Below are positions 1 through 8,087 of a stretch of DNA of 64,000 bases, piece after piece (the first letter of the stretch is position 1; every line of letters starts with the position of its first letter). The position numbers were made by a program, and so were the translations under genes. The stretch lies in contig NZ_CP012831.1 of the NCBI RefSeq assembly GCF_001307275.1, positions 4,766,501 through 4,830,500 on the forward strand. Direction: 5' to 3'. Source of the stretch: Pseudomonas fluorescens (GTDB taxonomy: Bacteria > Pseudomonadota > Gammaproteobacteria > Pseudomonadales > Pseudomonadaceae). Below the pieces are notes generated by a model. The model saw only the letters and a list, made by a program, of their open reading frames with translations, ran no database searches and was not told where the DNA came from.

Positions 1-39
1 AAACTACCGGCCCCTTCTGGCTTTCTCCGGACCCGATGC

Positions 40-1032
40 ATGGCACCGTTCTACGACGCACGCGGCAATATCTATGGAGTCGTTTCACCGCAGCAGGCCC
101 GTGACCATGGCATCGATCTGCCTCCGTCGGCCGTCCAGGCCGCGCAGACCCGCGAGTCCTGGGCAGCGGCGGCCGTGCACGCGTTCTGCGCCAGGGCGCC
201 GGGTGAGGCGCCGCCGGATGCCAAGGCTCATCGCAGTGATGGGTTGCTGATTGGCCCGTTCCAGAGTGAACCGCCCTTTGATCTATTGATCGTCAATACC
301 GACGGGACACTGGCCGAGCGCAGCGGCAATGGCCTGACGATTTTCTCCCAGGCCTTGCAAGAGCAGGGCTTGATGGCGGGGACGGGTGATTGCTTGCTGC
401 AGGTTCATCACGATAAATCCGACGGTTTGTCACCGCTGCAAACCTCGGTTCGCGCTGCTGAATTCGAAGGCACCCAAGGCTTCTGGCTGGACCTGGGCAA
501 ACCGCTGTTCGGGCCCGGGGCCGTCGGTGCCCAGGACGTCGAGCGTGTGATGTTCAACCAGTGCGATGTCAGCCGTGTGGCGGCGCTTGAACGGTTGAAC
601 CCGGCCTGGGGCAACAGCCAATTCGTGAACATTGGCAACCCCCATTGCGTGACGCTGGTGGACGGTGCCGAGGCGTTGCCGAGCAATTCGCAGATGCGCG
701 CTGCGGCGCTGTCGCAAAGCCTGGTTCGCATCGCCTATGCCGCCCCGGGTGGCGCCGGGCTGCCGTGCCCCGCCGGGGTGAATCTGCAATGGGCCCGCCT
801 GGCAGCCGAAGGGCGAATCGCGGCGCGGGTGTTTGAGCGCGGCGAAGGCCCTACCGCGTCTTCGGGTACCAGTGCCAGTGCCGTGGCCAGTGCTGCGTGG
901 CGGGTGGGCTGGGTGAAGGCGGGCGTGGTGAGGGTGGTGATGCCCGGCGGCACGGCGCCGATTTTGCTGGAAGAAGCGGCGGGCGAGTTGGTGCGGGTCA
1001 GGTTGTTCGGTGCGGCGCGGCTTGTGCCGTAG
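40..1032 (+). CDS. DapF-like protein lacking both catalytic cysteines
   Basis: The protein has the fold signature of diaminopimelate epimerase (DapF). The N-terminal ARGNIYGVV matches the GLGNDF segment, NTDGTLAERSGNG matches the first active-site loop, and FERGEGPTASSGTS matches the second. DapF interconverts LL- and meso-diaminopimelate with two cysteines, one in each loop. Here both positions are serine (ERSGNG and ASSGTS). A canonical two-thiol epimerase is therefore unlikely, and the native substrate is unknown. At 330 residues it is longer than the usual 275 or so. The ATG at 40 is chosen because it sits just before the conserved N-terminus; the frame stays open to the window edge. A REP cluster follows, then the convergent codA. 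Confidence 0.8.
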   Translation: MAPFYDARGNIYGVVSPQQARDHGIDLPPSAVQAAQTRESWAAAAVHAFCARAPGEAPPDAKAHRSDGLLIGPFQSEPPFDLLIVNTDGTLAERSGNGLTIFSQALQEQGLMAGTGDCLLQVHHDKSDGLSPLQTSVRAAEFEGTQGFWLDLGKPLFGPGAVGAQDVERVMFNQCDVSRVAALERLNPAWGNSQFVNIGNPHCVTLVDGAEALPSNSQMRAAALSQSLVRIAYAAPGGAGLPCPAGVNLQWARLAAEGRIAARVFERGEGPTASSGTSASAVASAAWRVGWVKAGVVRVVMPGGTAPILLEEAAGELVRVRLFGAARLVP

Positions 1033-1063
1033 GGCGTTCTGGAGATTTTGCGGTGCGGTTCAT

Positions 1064-1228
1064 ACCGCTATCGCGAGCAAGCTCGCTCCCACAGGGGCCC
1101 TGTGCCGGACTCAACATTTATGTCCACTGAAGATCCCTTGTGGGAGCGAGCTTGCTCGCGATGGCGGCATTACATCCAACATCAATGCAACTGACCCACC
1201 GCCGTCGCGAGCAAGTTCGCCCACAGGA
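1064..1228. repeat. REP cluster (three copies)
   Basis: Three copies of the REP core lie between the DapF-like gene and codA. The first (1064-1094) is inverted, the second (1137-1167) is direct, and the third (1200-1228) is inverted and slightly shorter, with AAGTTCGCCCAC in place of AAGCTCGCTCCCAC. The first two form an outward-facing pair. The third is a diverged single. Confidence 0.9.
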
Positions 1229-1231
1229 GAG

Positions 1232-2479
1232 TCAGCCTGTCTGCTGCGCAAACTCCACCACCGGCATCTGCCGCTTCATCAGCACTTCGCCATTGCGAAT
1301 CGAGTAGAGCGGCAAGCCCTGGCTGCGGATCACTTCGTAGTCGCTGTCCGCCGACAGGATCAGCAGGTTCGCCGGGCGGCCGGGTTCCAGCCCGTAGCGC
1401 TCGCCCAGGGCCATGGCCTTGGCGCTGTTGTCGGTGACCAGGTCCAGGGCGCTTTGCAGGTTGCGGTAGCCGAGCATGTGGCAGATATGCAGCCCGGCTT
1501 CGAGCACACGCAGGATGTTGCCGTTGCCCAGGGGATACCACGGGTCGACGATGGAGTCCTGGCCGAAGCACACGTTCATCCCGGCTTCGAGCAGCTCATT
1601 GACCCGAGTGACCCCACGGCGTTTGGGAAAGGTGTCGAAACGCCCCTGCAGGTGAATGCTTTCGGTGGGGCAAGAGACAAAACTGATGCCCGAGTGCCCG
1701 AGCAGGCGGAACAGCTTGGCGCAGTAGGCGTTGTCGTAGGAACCCATGGCCGTGGTGTGGCTGGCGGTGACGCGGGCGCCCATGTCACGGCTGCGGGCTT
1801 CTTCGGCGAGCACTTCGAGAAAGCGCGAATGCGGGTCGTCGGTTTCGTCGCAATGCACATCCACCAGGCAGCCGGTGCGTTCGGCCAGGTCCATGAGGAA
1901 TTTCACCGAGCTGACGCCCTGGTCGCGGGTGTACTCGAAGTGGGGAATGCCGCCCACCACGTCGGCGCCCATGCGGATCGCCTCTTCCATCAGTTCGCGG
2001 CCATTGCGGTAGGACTCGATGCCTTCCTGGGGAAACGCGACGATCTGCATGTCGATCAGGTGACGGCTTTGCTCGCGCACTTCCAGCATGGCCTTGAGGG
2101 CCGTGAGTTCGGGGTCGGTCACGTCGACGTGGGTGCGCACATGCTGGATGCCATGGGCGGCGAGGGTCTGGATGGTTTTCTTGGCGCGGGTGCTGGTGTC
2201 TTCCTGGGTGATGGTGGCCTTGCGTTCGCCCCAGCACTCGATGCCTTCGAACAGCGTGCCGCTCATGTTCCAGCGCGGTTCGCCGGCGGTGAGGGTGGCG
2301 TCCAGGTGGATGTGTGGTTCGACGAAGGGTGGGACCACCAGGTTGCCGCCGGCATCGAGGTCTTCCGGGCCCAGGCTGGGGGCTTCGGTCTGACGGGCGA
2401 TGTTGGCGATCAGGCCGTTTTCCAGGTGCAGTTCATGCAAGCCTTCGCGGTTGCGCAGGCGGGCGTTGATGATGTGCAT
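1232..2479 (-). CDS. codA: Cytosine deaminase
   Basis: Hydrolyses cytosine to uracil and ammonia in the cytoplasm for pyrimidine salvage. At 415 residues it is close to E. coli CodA (427). Amidohydrolase metal motifs are visible: PHIHLD near residue 55, HCDE near 210, TASHTTAMGS near 240 and FGQDSIVDPW near 310, whose Asp is the catalytic acid of this family. It starts 12 bases after the cytosine permease gene, with an AAAGGA ribosome site, so the two form a codBA operon, the same partnership as in E. coli. Its 3' end abuts a REP cluster. Confidence 0.93.
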   Translation of the reverse strand: MHIINARLRNREGLHELHLENGLIANIARQTEAPSLGPEDLDAGGNLVVPPFVEPHIHLDATLTAGEPRWNMSGTLFEGIECWGERKATITQEDTSTRAKKTIQTLAAHGIQHVRTHVDVTDPELTALKAMLEVREQSRHLIDMQIVAFPQEGIESYRNGRELMEEAIRMGADVVGGIPHFEYTRDQGVSSVKFLMDLAERTGCLVDVHCDETDDPHSRFLEVLAEEARSRDMGARVTASHTTAMGSYDNAYCAKLFRLLGHSGISFVSCPTESIHLQGRFDTFPKRRGVTRVNELLEAGMNVCFGQDSIVDPWYPLGNGNILRVLEAGLHICHMLGYRNLQSALDLVTDNSAKAMALGERYGLEPGRPANLLILSADSDYEVIRSQGLPLYSIRNGEVLMKRQMPVVEFAQQTG

Positions 2480-2491
2480 CGGGCAAATCCT

Positions 2492-3763
2492 TTATAGGTC
2501 TTGTAGAGGTGCGTCAGCGGTGCGAATACCCATTACGCCGATCAATAGCACATACGTTAGCGCGCCGGTGGCGATTCCTACCAGTGGCGCGACCCACGGC
2601 GAATTGAACGCGGCGACCGTGCCGAGCCCATAGGCGAACAGCCCAGGCCAGTTGAACGCCGGCAACCGGGCTTCGGCCAGGCGTGGATAACGGCCGCGCC
2701 AGCGGAAGAAGAAATCGGCCATGATCACCCCGCCAATCGGTGGGATGACGGTGCCCAGCAGAATCAGGTATGGCACCAGCAGATCGTACATACCCAACAG
2801 GGCCAGCAGTGTGCCGATCACCGCGCCGCAGAGGGTCACGGTCTTGCGCCGGCGGGTGCGCAGCAGGTTGCAACCGGCCACGGCGAAGTTGTAGATGGTG
2901 TTGTCCTGGGTGCTCCAGATGTTGAGCAACAGCATCGCCATCGCCGCCATGGCGAAGCCCTGCAGCAGCAACACTTCGACTACGTCCGGTTGCTGATAGA
3001 CGATGGCCCCGTAGGCACCGATCAGCACCATCAGGCCGTTGCCCAGGAAGAAGCCGATCAGGCTCGCCAGCACCGCGACCTTCGCCGAGCGGGAGAACCG
3101 CGTCCAATTGGTGGCCTGGGTCGCGCCGCTGACGAAGGTGCCGAACACCAGCGTGATGGCGGTGGACCAATCGAGGCTGCTCGTAGGCACCACCGCCAGC
3201 AAGCCTTCGAAGCCGCCGACCTTCACCGTCGCCACCCACATCGACAGCATCAGCAGCAACATCATGGCTGGTACGGCGATGTACGAAAGGATTTCCAGCC
3301 CGCGATAACCGACGTAGGCGGTGGCGCAGAACCCCAGGCCGAACAGCACCATCAACCCGAGCACGGTGCTCTCGCTCAATTCGAAATACTTGCCCAGCAC
3401 CACGGCGGCGGTCGCCGTGCCCCAGGCGTACCAGCCGATCTGGGTGAACCCGAGGATCAAGTCACTGAGCTTGCTGCCCACCTCGCCGAAACAGAAACGC
3501 CCCATCAACACCGAATTGAGCCCGCTCTTGAAAGCGATGTAACCCAGGCCGGCGGCATAGAGGCCCAGCAGCAGGTTGCCAATCACAATCACGGTGAGCA
3601 TCTCGGCAAAACCGAACGCCACCCCCAGCTTGCCACCGGCAAACATCGTGGCGGTGAAAAAGGTGAAACCCAGCAGCACCATGGCCGTGGAGGCCAGGCC
3701 CTTGCGAGCGTGCAGCGGGACTTCGCTCAGGGGATAGTCATTGCCTGGATCGTTCTGAGTCAT
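2492..3763 (-). CDS. codB: Cytosine permease
   Basis: A 423-residue inner-membrane transporter of the NCS1 (purine/cytosine permease) family, close in length to E. coli CodB (419). About twelve hydrophobic segments are visible, beginning near residue 25 (STAMVLLGFTFFTATMF). The stretch SGATQATNWTRFSR is typical of the family. It precedes codA by 12 bases on the same strand and would import the deaminase substrate. An AAGGA site sits just before the ATG. Allantoin or other nucleobases are possible alternatives, but the codA partner favours cytosine. Confidence 0.92.
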   Translation of the reverse strand: MTQNDPGNDYPLSEVPLHARKGLASTAMVLLGFTFFTATMFAGGKLGVAFGFAEMLTVIVIGNLLLGLYAAGLGYIAFKSGLNSVLMGRFCFGEVGSKLSDLILGFTQIGWYAWGTATAAVVLGKYFELSESTVLGLMVLFGLGFCATAYVGYRGLEILSYIAVPAMMLLLMLSMWVATVKVGGFEGLLAVVPTSSLDWSTAITLVFGTFVSGATQATNWTRFSRSAKVAVLASLIGFFLGNGLMVLIGAYGAIVYQQPDVVEVLLLQGFAMAAMAMLLLNIWSTQDNTIYNFAVAGCNLLRTRRRKTVTLCGAVIGTLLALLGMYDLLVPYLILLGTVIPPIGGVIMADFFFRWRGRYPRLAEARLPAFNWPGLFAYGLGTVAAFNSPWVAPLVGIATGALTYVLLIGVMGIRTADAPLQDL

Positions 3764-3928
3764 GTGGCGGTCCTTGCGGGTGAGGGATGTCGCAAGCGTG
3801 CAGCGGCCGTGCCAAGCGGGTGATCGCGAGATTATTTATAGACAATCCTGGGGATTGGGTGGGCGCAGGGATCAAAAGCGGTGCGCGAGTGATTCAAGTT
3901 GGAACACAGATCTCATTAGCGACGAGCC

Positions 3929-4022
3929 CCTGTGGGAGCGAGCTTGCTCGCGATAGCGGTGTGTCAGATAGCATCAAGGTGACTGTCATGTCGCCATCGC
4001 GAGCAAGCTCGCTCCCACAGGG
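3929..4022. repeat. REPIN (inverted REP pair)
   Basis: A direct REP and an inverted REP flank a ~35-bp spacer in the gap between codB and the alpha/beta hydrolase gene. The arms are near-perfect complements and would form a long hairpin. The region between it and codB (3764-3928) must hold the codBA promoter. I see no clear consensus boxes there. Confidence 0.9.
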
Positions 4023-4036
4023 GAATGCAGTGTTTT

Positions 4037-4867
4037 TCAGGTCGGGGAGGACAATGGCAGAAACCGCAACACCGCCGCGACAATGGCCTCCGGCGCGTCC
4101 TCCTGAACCAGGTGCCCGGCGTTTGGAACGGGGTGCAATTGTGCCCCCGGGATCAGCCGTTGCAGGGCCCGGCCGCGTTCGATGGGGATCCACTGATCAT
4201 CCTCGCCCCACAGGATCTGGGTCGGGCAGCGCACGTTCGGATACAGGCCCTCGGCTTCACGGGTGTAGCGTTCGTCCATCTGCGCGATCTGCCGGTAGAA
4301 CGCCGCCTGGCCCGGTTCGCCCAGCCACGGCTGCACGTAGGGCGCCAGTTCCACGTCCGGGATGTCCCGTTTGATCGCGCCGCGGACATAGGTCGGCACG
4401 ATGGCCCGCTGAATGTAGTCGGGCAGGCCGCTGAAGGCCGCTTCATGCTGGCGGACATGCTGTACAAAGGGCGAACCCCAGGGCGACAGCGCCACGGGGT
4501 CGATCAGGGTCAGGCTGCGATAATCCTTGCCGTTGAGCAGGTGCGTGCGCAGGGCGGTGGCGCCGCCAAAGTCATGGGCCACCACGTCCGGGCAATCCAG
4601 GCGCCAATGCTCCAGCAATTGTGCGAGCAACAGGTTTTGCACGCCGAGAGAGACGTCGGCATCGGGTTGCGCGGATTGGCCATACCCCAGCAGGTCGAAG
4701 TAATGCACCCGGTGGGTGGCGAAGAACAACGGGGCGATCCGGTGCCACACGTAGGAAGAGAAGGGCGTGCCGTGGACAAACACCAACGGCGGGCCATCGC
4801 CGTGGATGGCGTAGCGGATGGGGTGTCCGTTGAAGTCGTAGATTTGATCCAGCGGCCAGTGGGTCAT
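4037..4867 (-). CDS. Alpha/beta hydrolase with Asp nucleophile
   Basis: A 276-residue alpha/beta-hydrolase of the haloalkane-dehalogenase/epoxide-hydrolase group. The nucleophile elbow is VVAHDFGGA, so the nucleophile is aspartate rather than serine. The likely acid is in WGEDDQW and the catalytic His in NAGHLVQED. In true haloalkane dehalogenases the residue after the nucleophile is the halide-binding Trp (HDWGG) and the oxyanion loop reads HGNP. Here they are Phe and HGTP, so dehalogenation is doubtful and the substrate is unknown. It stands alone between two REPINs, with a GGGGAG ribosome site before the ATG. Confidence 0.85.
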   Translation of the reverse strand: MTHWPLDQIYDFNGHPIRYAIHGDGPPLVFVHGTPFSSYVWHRIAPLFFATHRVHYFDLLGYGQSAQPDADVSLGVQNLLLAQLLEHWRLDCPDVVAHDFGGATALRTHLLNGKDYRSLTLIDPVALSPWGSPFVQHVRQHEAAFSGLPDYIQRAIVPTYVRGAIKRDIPDVELAPYVQPWLGEPGQAAFYRQIAQMDERYTREAEGLYPNVRCPTQILWGEDDQWIPIERGRALQRLIPGAQLHPVPNAGHLVQEDAPEAIVAAVLRFLPLSSPT

Positions 4868-4952
4868 GCTCGATACTCCCCTGAAAATGGCTCAGGGGAG
4901 CAAGCATAGGCCAATGCTGACGGGACAGGAAAACACAGTGATGGCAGCCAAG

Positions 4953-5045
4953 CCTGTGGGAGCGAGCTTGCTCGCGATTGCGGTCTGTCTGTCACCTAGG
5001 TGTTGAATGTGCCGCCGTCATCGCGAGCAAGCTCGCTCCCACAGG
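4953..5045. repeat. REPIN (inverted REP pair)
   Basis: A direct and an inverted REP separated by a ~35-bp spacer. It lies immediately downstream of queD, whose stop codon is within a few bases of the right arm. Confidence 0.9.
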
Positions 5046-5047
5046 TT

Positions 5048-5404
5048 TTATTCGCCGTGGTAGATGCAACCGCTGGTGCAGGTCTCGTGGATGCGGATGG
5101 CACTGAGCTCCGGCAGCAACGGCTTCAACTCGTTCCAGATCCACTTGGCCAACACTTCGCTGGTGGGGTTTTCCAGGCCAGGGATGTCGTTGAGGTAGTT
5201 GTGGTCCAGACGCTCGTAGAGGGGCTTGAAGATCGCCTTGATCTCCGAGAAGTCGCGAATCCAGCCGGTGTGCGGGTCGATATCGCCGCTCAGGTGGATC
5301 GCCACCTTGAACGAGTGGCCATGAAGGCGGCCGCACTTGTGGCCTTCCGGCACGTGGGGCAGGCGGTGGGCGGATTCGAAGGTAAACTCTTTGAAGATTT
5401 CCAC
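5048..5404 (-). CDS. queD: 6-carboxy-5,6,7,8-tetrahydropterin synthase
   Basis: Converts dihydroneopterin triphosphate to 6-carboxytetrahydropterin, an early step of queuosine synthesis. The 118-residue protein has the zinc ligands of the PTPS fold: His in ESAHRLP and the HGHS of CGRLHGHSF, with the neighbouring Cys as the usual catalytic residue. The C-terminal IHETCTSGCIYHG block is also characteristic. The start is GTG (GTG-GAA-ATC). No other queuosine genes are adjacent, and the right arm of a REPIN follows the stop codon. Confidence 0.93.
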   Translation of the reverse strand: MEIFKEFTFESAHRLPHVPEGHKCGRLHGHSFKVAIHLSGDIDPHTGWIRDFSEIKAIFKPLYERLDHNYLNDIPGLENPTSEVLAKWIWNELKPLLPELSAIRIHETCTSGCIYHGE

Positions 5405-5487
5405 AGGTTCGGGCTCTTTAAGGTAGCGGTCGCGAGGCAGGCGGCGGAGTTTATCAGTTTGATAACGGCGTTGCGCAACCGTGCTGA

Positions 5488-6567
5488 CTAAAGGGTCAGC
5501 AAACGCTCGCCCAAACCGCCGTTGGCCGTCAGCTCGAGGAACTCGTCACCGAGCCGGCGGCTCTCGTCCATCGCCGTGCGCCAATATTTGCGGCGGCTCG
5601 GGTCATCGCCCATGAAGCGCTTGAAGTCGTTGCGGTCTGGCAGTTTGCCGTAGGGCAGGCGCGCCAGGTATTCCCGGGACGGTGCCAGCAACAGCACGTC
5701 CTGCAGACGGTCGACGTTGCCCCGACGCCACGGCAGGCCCTTGTCGAACCAGCCGGGAATGACCCGGTCGGTGAAATGCGGGTAGAGCACGATGTCCTCG
5801 CCGCTGTAGGGCAGGTCGAGGTGATAGTCCAGCAGACCGCCGTCGCGGTAGGTGCCGGCACCGGCGCCCGGCAGGTCGCGCACGCCTTCCATCACCATCG
5901 GGATCGAGCCAGACGCCAGCAGGGCCTGGCGCAGGTTGCCGGCGGCCAACGGCACGAAACGCGACGGAAAGTCATTCAACGGATGCAGGGGCGGGGCCAG
6001 GCGCGGGTCATGGATGATCAACCGCTCGAAATGCCGCGACAGCCGGGCACGGCCCCGCAGGTTGTCGGCGATCACCGACGACAGCCCCAGGCCCAGCCGG
6101 CCGCGATGATCCTGGGCGAGCAGGCCGTGGCTCTTGACCACCATGATGTTGAGCCGGTACCGCGGGTTGTCGAGGATCGAGGTGTCACGGCCGTCGAGCA
6201 AGTCATCGAGCATGCGCTGCGAGCTCTGGCTGACACCGGCCATGGTCACGCCTTTGGCGAAGCTTTGTTCGTTGTACAAGGTGCCCAGGCGCCGGATCCC
6301 CTCGGCGGCGTCCGGCAGGCAGGCGCTGGCGAAGCGCCAGGCTCCCACCGAGGCCCCGATCAGCGAGCGTTCCCGGGGCGCGGCGGGCAGCCATTCGCCG
6401 AACAGCGCCAGGTCCAGCCCTTGGATGCCCAGGGCCTTGGGGCCACCGGCGGCGCCGGGCAGGATACCGACGTCGGCGGCGTTCAAGCCGGCCTGGCGAA
6501 TCCGTCCGAACGCACGGGGGCCGGCCTTGAGGGTGAGGGCGGGAAACTTGATGTGGATGGCGGTCAT
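5488..6567 (-). CDS. Patatin-like phospholipase family protein
   Basis: A cytoplasmic protein of 359 residues without a signal peptide. It carries the Ser-Asp dyad signature of patatin-like lipases: GASVGAW (GxSxG) near residue 75, and YRDGGLLD (the Asp-Gly motif) near residue 240. It would hydrolyse acyl ester bonds; the lipid substrate is unknown. The ATG at 6567 is preferred over an in-frame TTG at 6588 because the homologous domain starts just after it. It is followed by queD on the same strand after an 83-base gap. Confidence 0.82.
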   Translation of the reverse strand: MTAIHIKFPALTLKAGPRAFGRIRQAGLNAADVGILPGAAGGPKALGIQGLDLALFGEWLPAAPRERSLIGASVGAWRFASACLPDAAEGIRRLGTLYNEQSFAKGVTMAGVSQSSQRMLDDLLDGRDTSILDNPRYRLNIMVVKSHGLLAQDHRGRLGLGLSSVIADNLRGRARLSRHFERLIIHDPRLAPPLHPLNDFPSRFVPLAAGNLRQALLASGSIPMVMEGVRDLPGAGAGTYRDGGLLDYHLDLPYSGEDIVLYPHFTDRVIPGWFDKGLPWRRGNVDRLQDVLLLAPSREYLARLPYGKLPDRNDFKRFMGDDPSRRKYWRTAMDESRRLGDEFLELTANGGLGERLLTL

Positions 6568-6613
6568 ACCGGTCTCGAATGCGTACAAGCGGATGATTAT
6601 AACGACACAAGAC

Positions 6614-6705
6614 CCTGTGGGAGCGAGCTTGCTCGCGATAGCGGCGGCACATCCTGCATCGTTACACGCTGACCCACTGTCATCGCGAGCAAGCTCGCTC
6701 CCACA
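6614..6705. repeat. REPIN (inverted REP pair)
   Basis: An inverted REP pair between the divergent patatin-like gene and the PepSY operon. It lies upstream of both, so it is one of the few REPINs here placed between two promoters rather than after a gene. Confidence 0.9.
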
Positions 6706-6799
6706 TTATTGATGTGGGTTCCATGATGGCGATTCAGTTTCAGTTAAGTTCACCCCGATACAGTCGCCCCCGTGAAAGATTATAAAAAGGAGACAACCC

Positions 6800-7108
6800 A
6801 TGAACCGCCTGACTGCCTTTTTCATCGCGACCCTTATGGCCCTAGGTACAAGCCTGGCTCAGGCACGAGACCTGGACGCGGACGAAGCCCGCAAACTGCA
6901 AGACGCTGGTACCATCCTGTCCTTTGAAAAACTCAACGCCAAGGCCCTGGCCAAACATCCCGGTTCCACCGTAACCGACACCGAGCTGGAGGAAGAGTAC
7001 GGCAAGTACCTCTACAAGGTGGATTTGCGCGATGCCAAGGGCGTCGAGTGGGACCTGGAATTGGATGCCGTCAACGGCGAGGTACTCAAGAATCATCAGG
7101 ATACGTAA
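6800..7108 (+). CDS. Periplasmic PepSY-domain protein 1
   Basis: A 102-residue protein with a Sec signal peptide (hydrophobic segment FFIATLMALGTSLAQA, cleavage near residue 22). The rest is one PepSY-like unit containing ELEEEYGKYLYKVDL and WDLELDAVNGEVL. PepSY units are small periplasmic modules thought to modulate proteases or sensors. A strong AAGGAGA site precedes the ATG. The stop overlaps the next start (TAATG), and the next gene overlaps the response regulator in turn, so this is the first gene of a four-gene block ending in a histidine kinase. It is probably an accessory to that sensor. Confidence 0.85.
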   Translation: MNRLTAFFIATLMALGTSLAQARDLDADEARKLQDAGTILSFEKLNAKALAKHPGSTVTDTELEEEYGKYLYKVDLRDAKGVEWDLELDAVNGEVLKNHQDT

Positions 7109-7419
7109 TGAAGCTTAATCTACGCGCCCATGGTCGATGGGCGCTGGCGCTGCTGGCGTTTTGTTCGCTGGCCATGGCCCGGGACCTGGATCAGGACGAG
7201 GCCCTGCAACTGCGTCAGCAGGGCGTGATCCTGCCGCTCGAGCACCTGCTGCAACAGGCGCTGGACCTGCACCCCGGCGCCAAACTGCTGGAAGCCGAGT
7301 TGGAGGAGAAACACGGCGTCTATATTTATGAGGTCGAGCTGCTGGACACCGACGGCGTCGTGCGCGAACTGGACCTGGAGGCCACGACCGGCCGCTTACT
7401 CAAAGATAAGGAAGACTGA
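7108..7419 (+). CDS. Periplasmic PepSY-domain protein 2
   Basis: A 103-residue paralogue of the gene before it. It shares the RDLDxDEAxxLxxxGxIL opening after the signal peptide and the ELEEKxGxYxYEVELLD core. The signal peptide is RWALALLAFCSLAMA. The start ATG overlaps the upstream TAA, and its TGA overlaps the next ATG, so translation of the operon is coupled throughout. Two PepSY proteins ahead of an OmpR-type regulator and a kinase recall the bqs/car locus of P. aeruginosa, from memory. I cannot establish orthology, so no symbol is given. Confidence 0.83.
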   Translation: MKLNLRAHGRWALALLAFCSLAMARDLDQDEALQLRQQGVILPLEHLLQQALDLHPGAKLLEAELEEKHGVYIYEVELLDTDGVVRELDLEATTGRLLKDKED

Positions 7420-8087
7420 TGCGCCTGCTTCTGGTGGAAGATCACGTGCCCCTGGCCGATGAACTGATGGCCGGGCTTGCACGCCAGGGTTACGCCGTCG
7501 ACTGGCTGGCCGATGGTCGCGATGCGGTGTACCAGGGCAGCAGCGAGCCCTATGACCTGATCATCCTCGACCTCGGCCTGCCGGGCGTGCCGGGGCTCGA
7601 CGTGTTGGCCCAATGGCGCGCTGGCGGGCTGGCCACGCCGGTGCTGATCCTCACCGCCCGCGGGTCCTGGGCCGAACGTATCGAGGGCCTCAAGGCCGGG
7701 GCCGACGACTACCTGACCAAACCCTTTCATCCTGAGGAGCTGCACCTGCGGATCCAGGCGCTGCTGCGCCGCTCCCATGGCCAAGTCAACCAGCCGACGC
7801 TCAAGGCTGCCGGATTGCACCTGGACGAGAGCCGCCAATGCGTGGTCCGCGACGGCACCGACATCCAGCTCACGGCGGCCGAATTTCGCCTGTTGCGTTA
7901 TTTCATGCTGCATCCCGAGCAGATCCTCTCCAAAAGCCATCTCGCCGAACACCTGTACGACGGTGAGACCGAGCGCGATTCCAACGTGCTGGAAGTCCAC
8001 GTCAATCACCTGCGGCGCAAGCTGGGACGCAGCGTGATCGAAACCCGCCGCGGCCAGGGTTACCTGTTCGGCGGGCAGGCGCAGTGA
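7419..8087 (+). CDS. OmpR-family response regulator
   Basis: A 222-residue DNA-binding regulator. The receiver domain spans residues 1-115, with the acidic pair near the start (LLVEDH), the phospho-acceptor Asp51 in LDLGLPG and the conserved Lys in YLTKPF. The winged-helix output domain spans about 125-220 (LTAAEFRLLRYFMLHP, then NVLEVHVNHLRRKLG). The start overlaps the upstream stop (TGATG) and its own stop overlaps the kinase GTG. It is phosphorylated presumably by the next gene's product and probably regulates its own operon. Confidence 0.93.
   Translation: MRLLLVEDHVPLADELMAGLARQGYAVDWLADGRDAVYQGSSEPYDLIILDLGLPGVPGLDVLAQWRAGGLATPVLILTARGSWAERIEGLKAGADDYLTKPFHPEELHLRIQALLRRSHGQVNQPTLKAAGLHLDESRQCVVRDGTDIQLTAAEFRLLRYFMLHPEQILSKSHLAEHLYDGETERDSNVLEVHVNHLRRKLGRSVIETRRGQGYLFGGQAQ

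Noticed and set aside
1064..1228. CRISPR-like repeated sequence
   Set aside because: The repeats are palindromic REP pairs in both orientations with irregular spacing and near-constant spacers, not a CRISPR array. No cas genes are present.
1010..2497. A 495-codon frame on the strand opposite codA
   Set aside because: It is a shadow: codA has clear amidohydrolase motifs and a ribosome site, while the opposite frame is low-complexity and starts inside a REP cluster.
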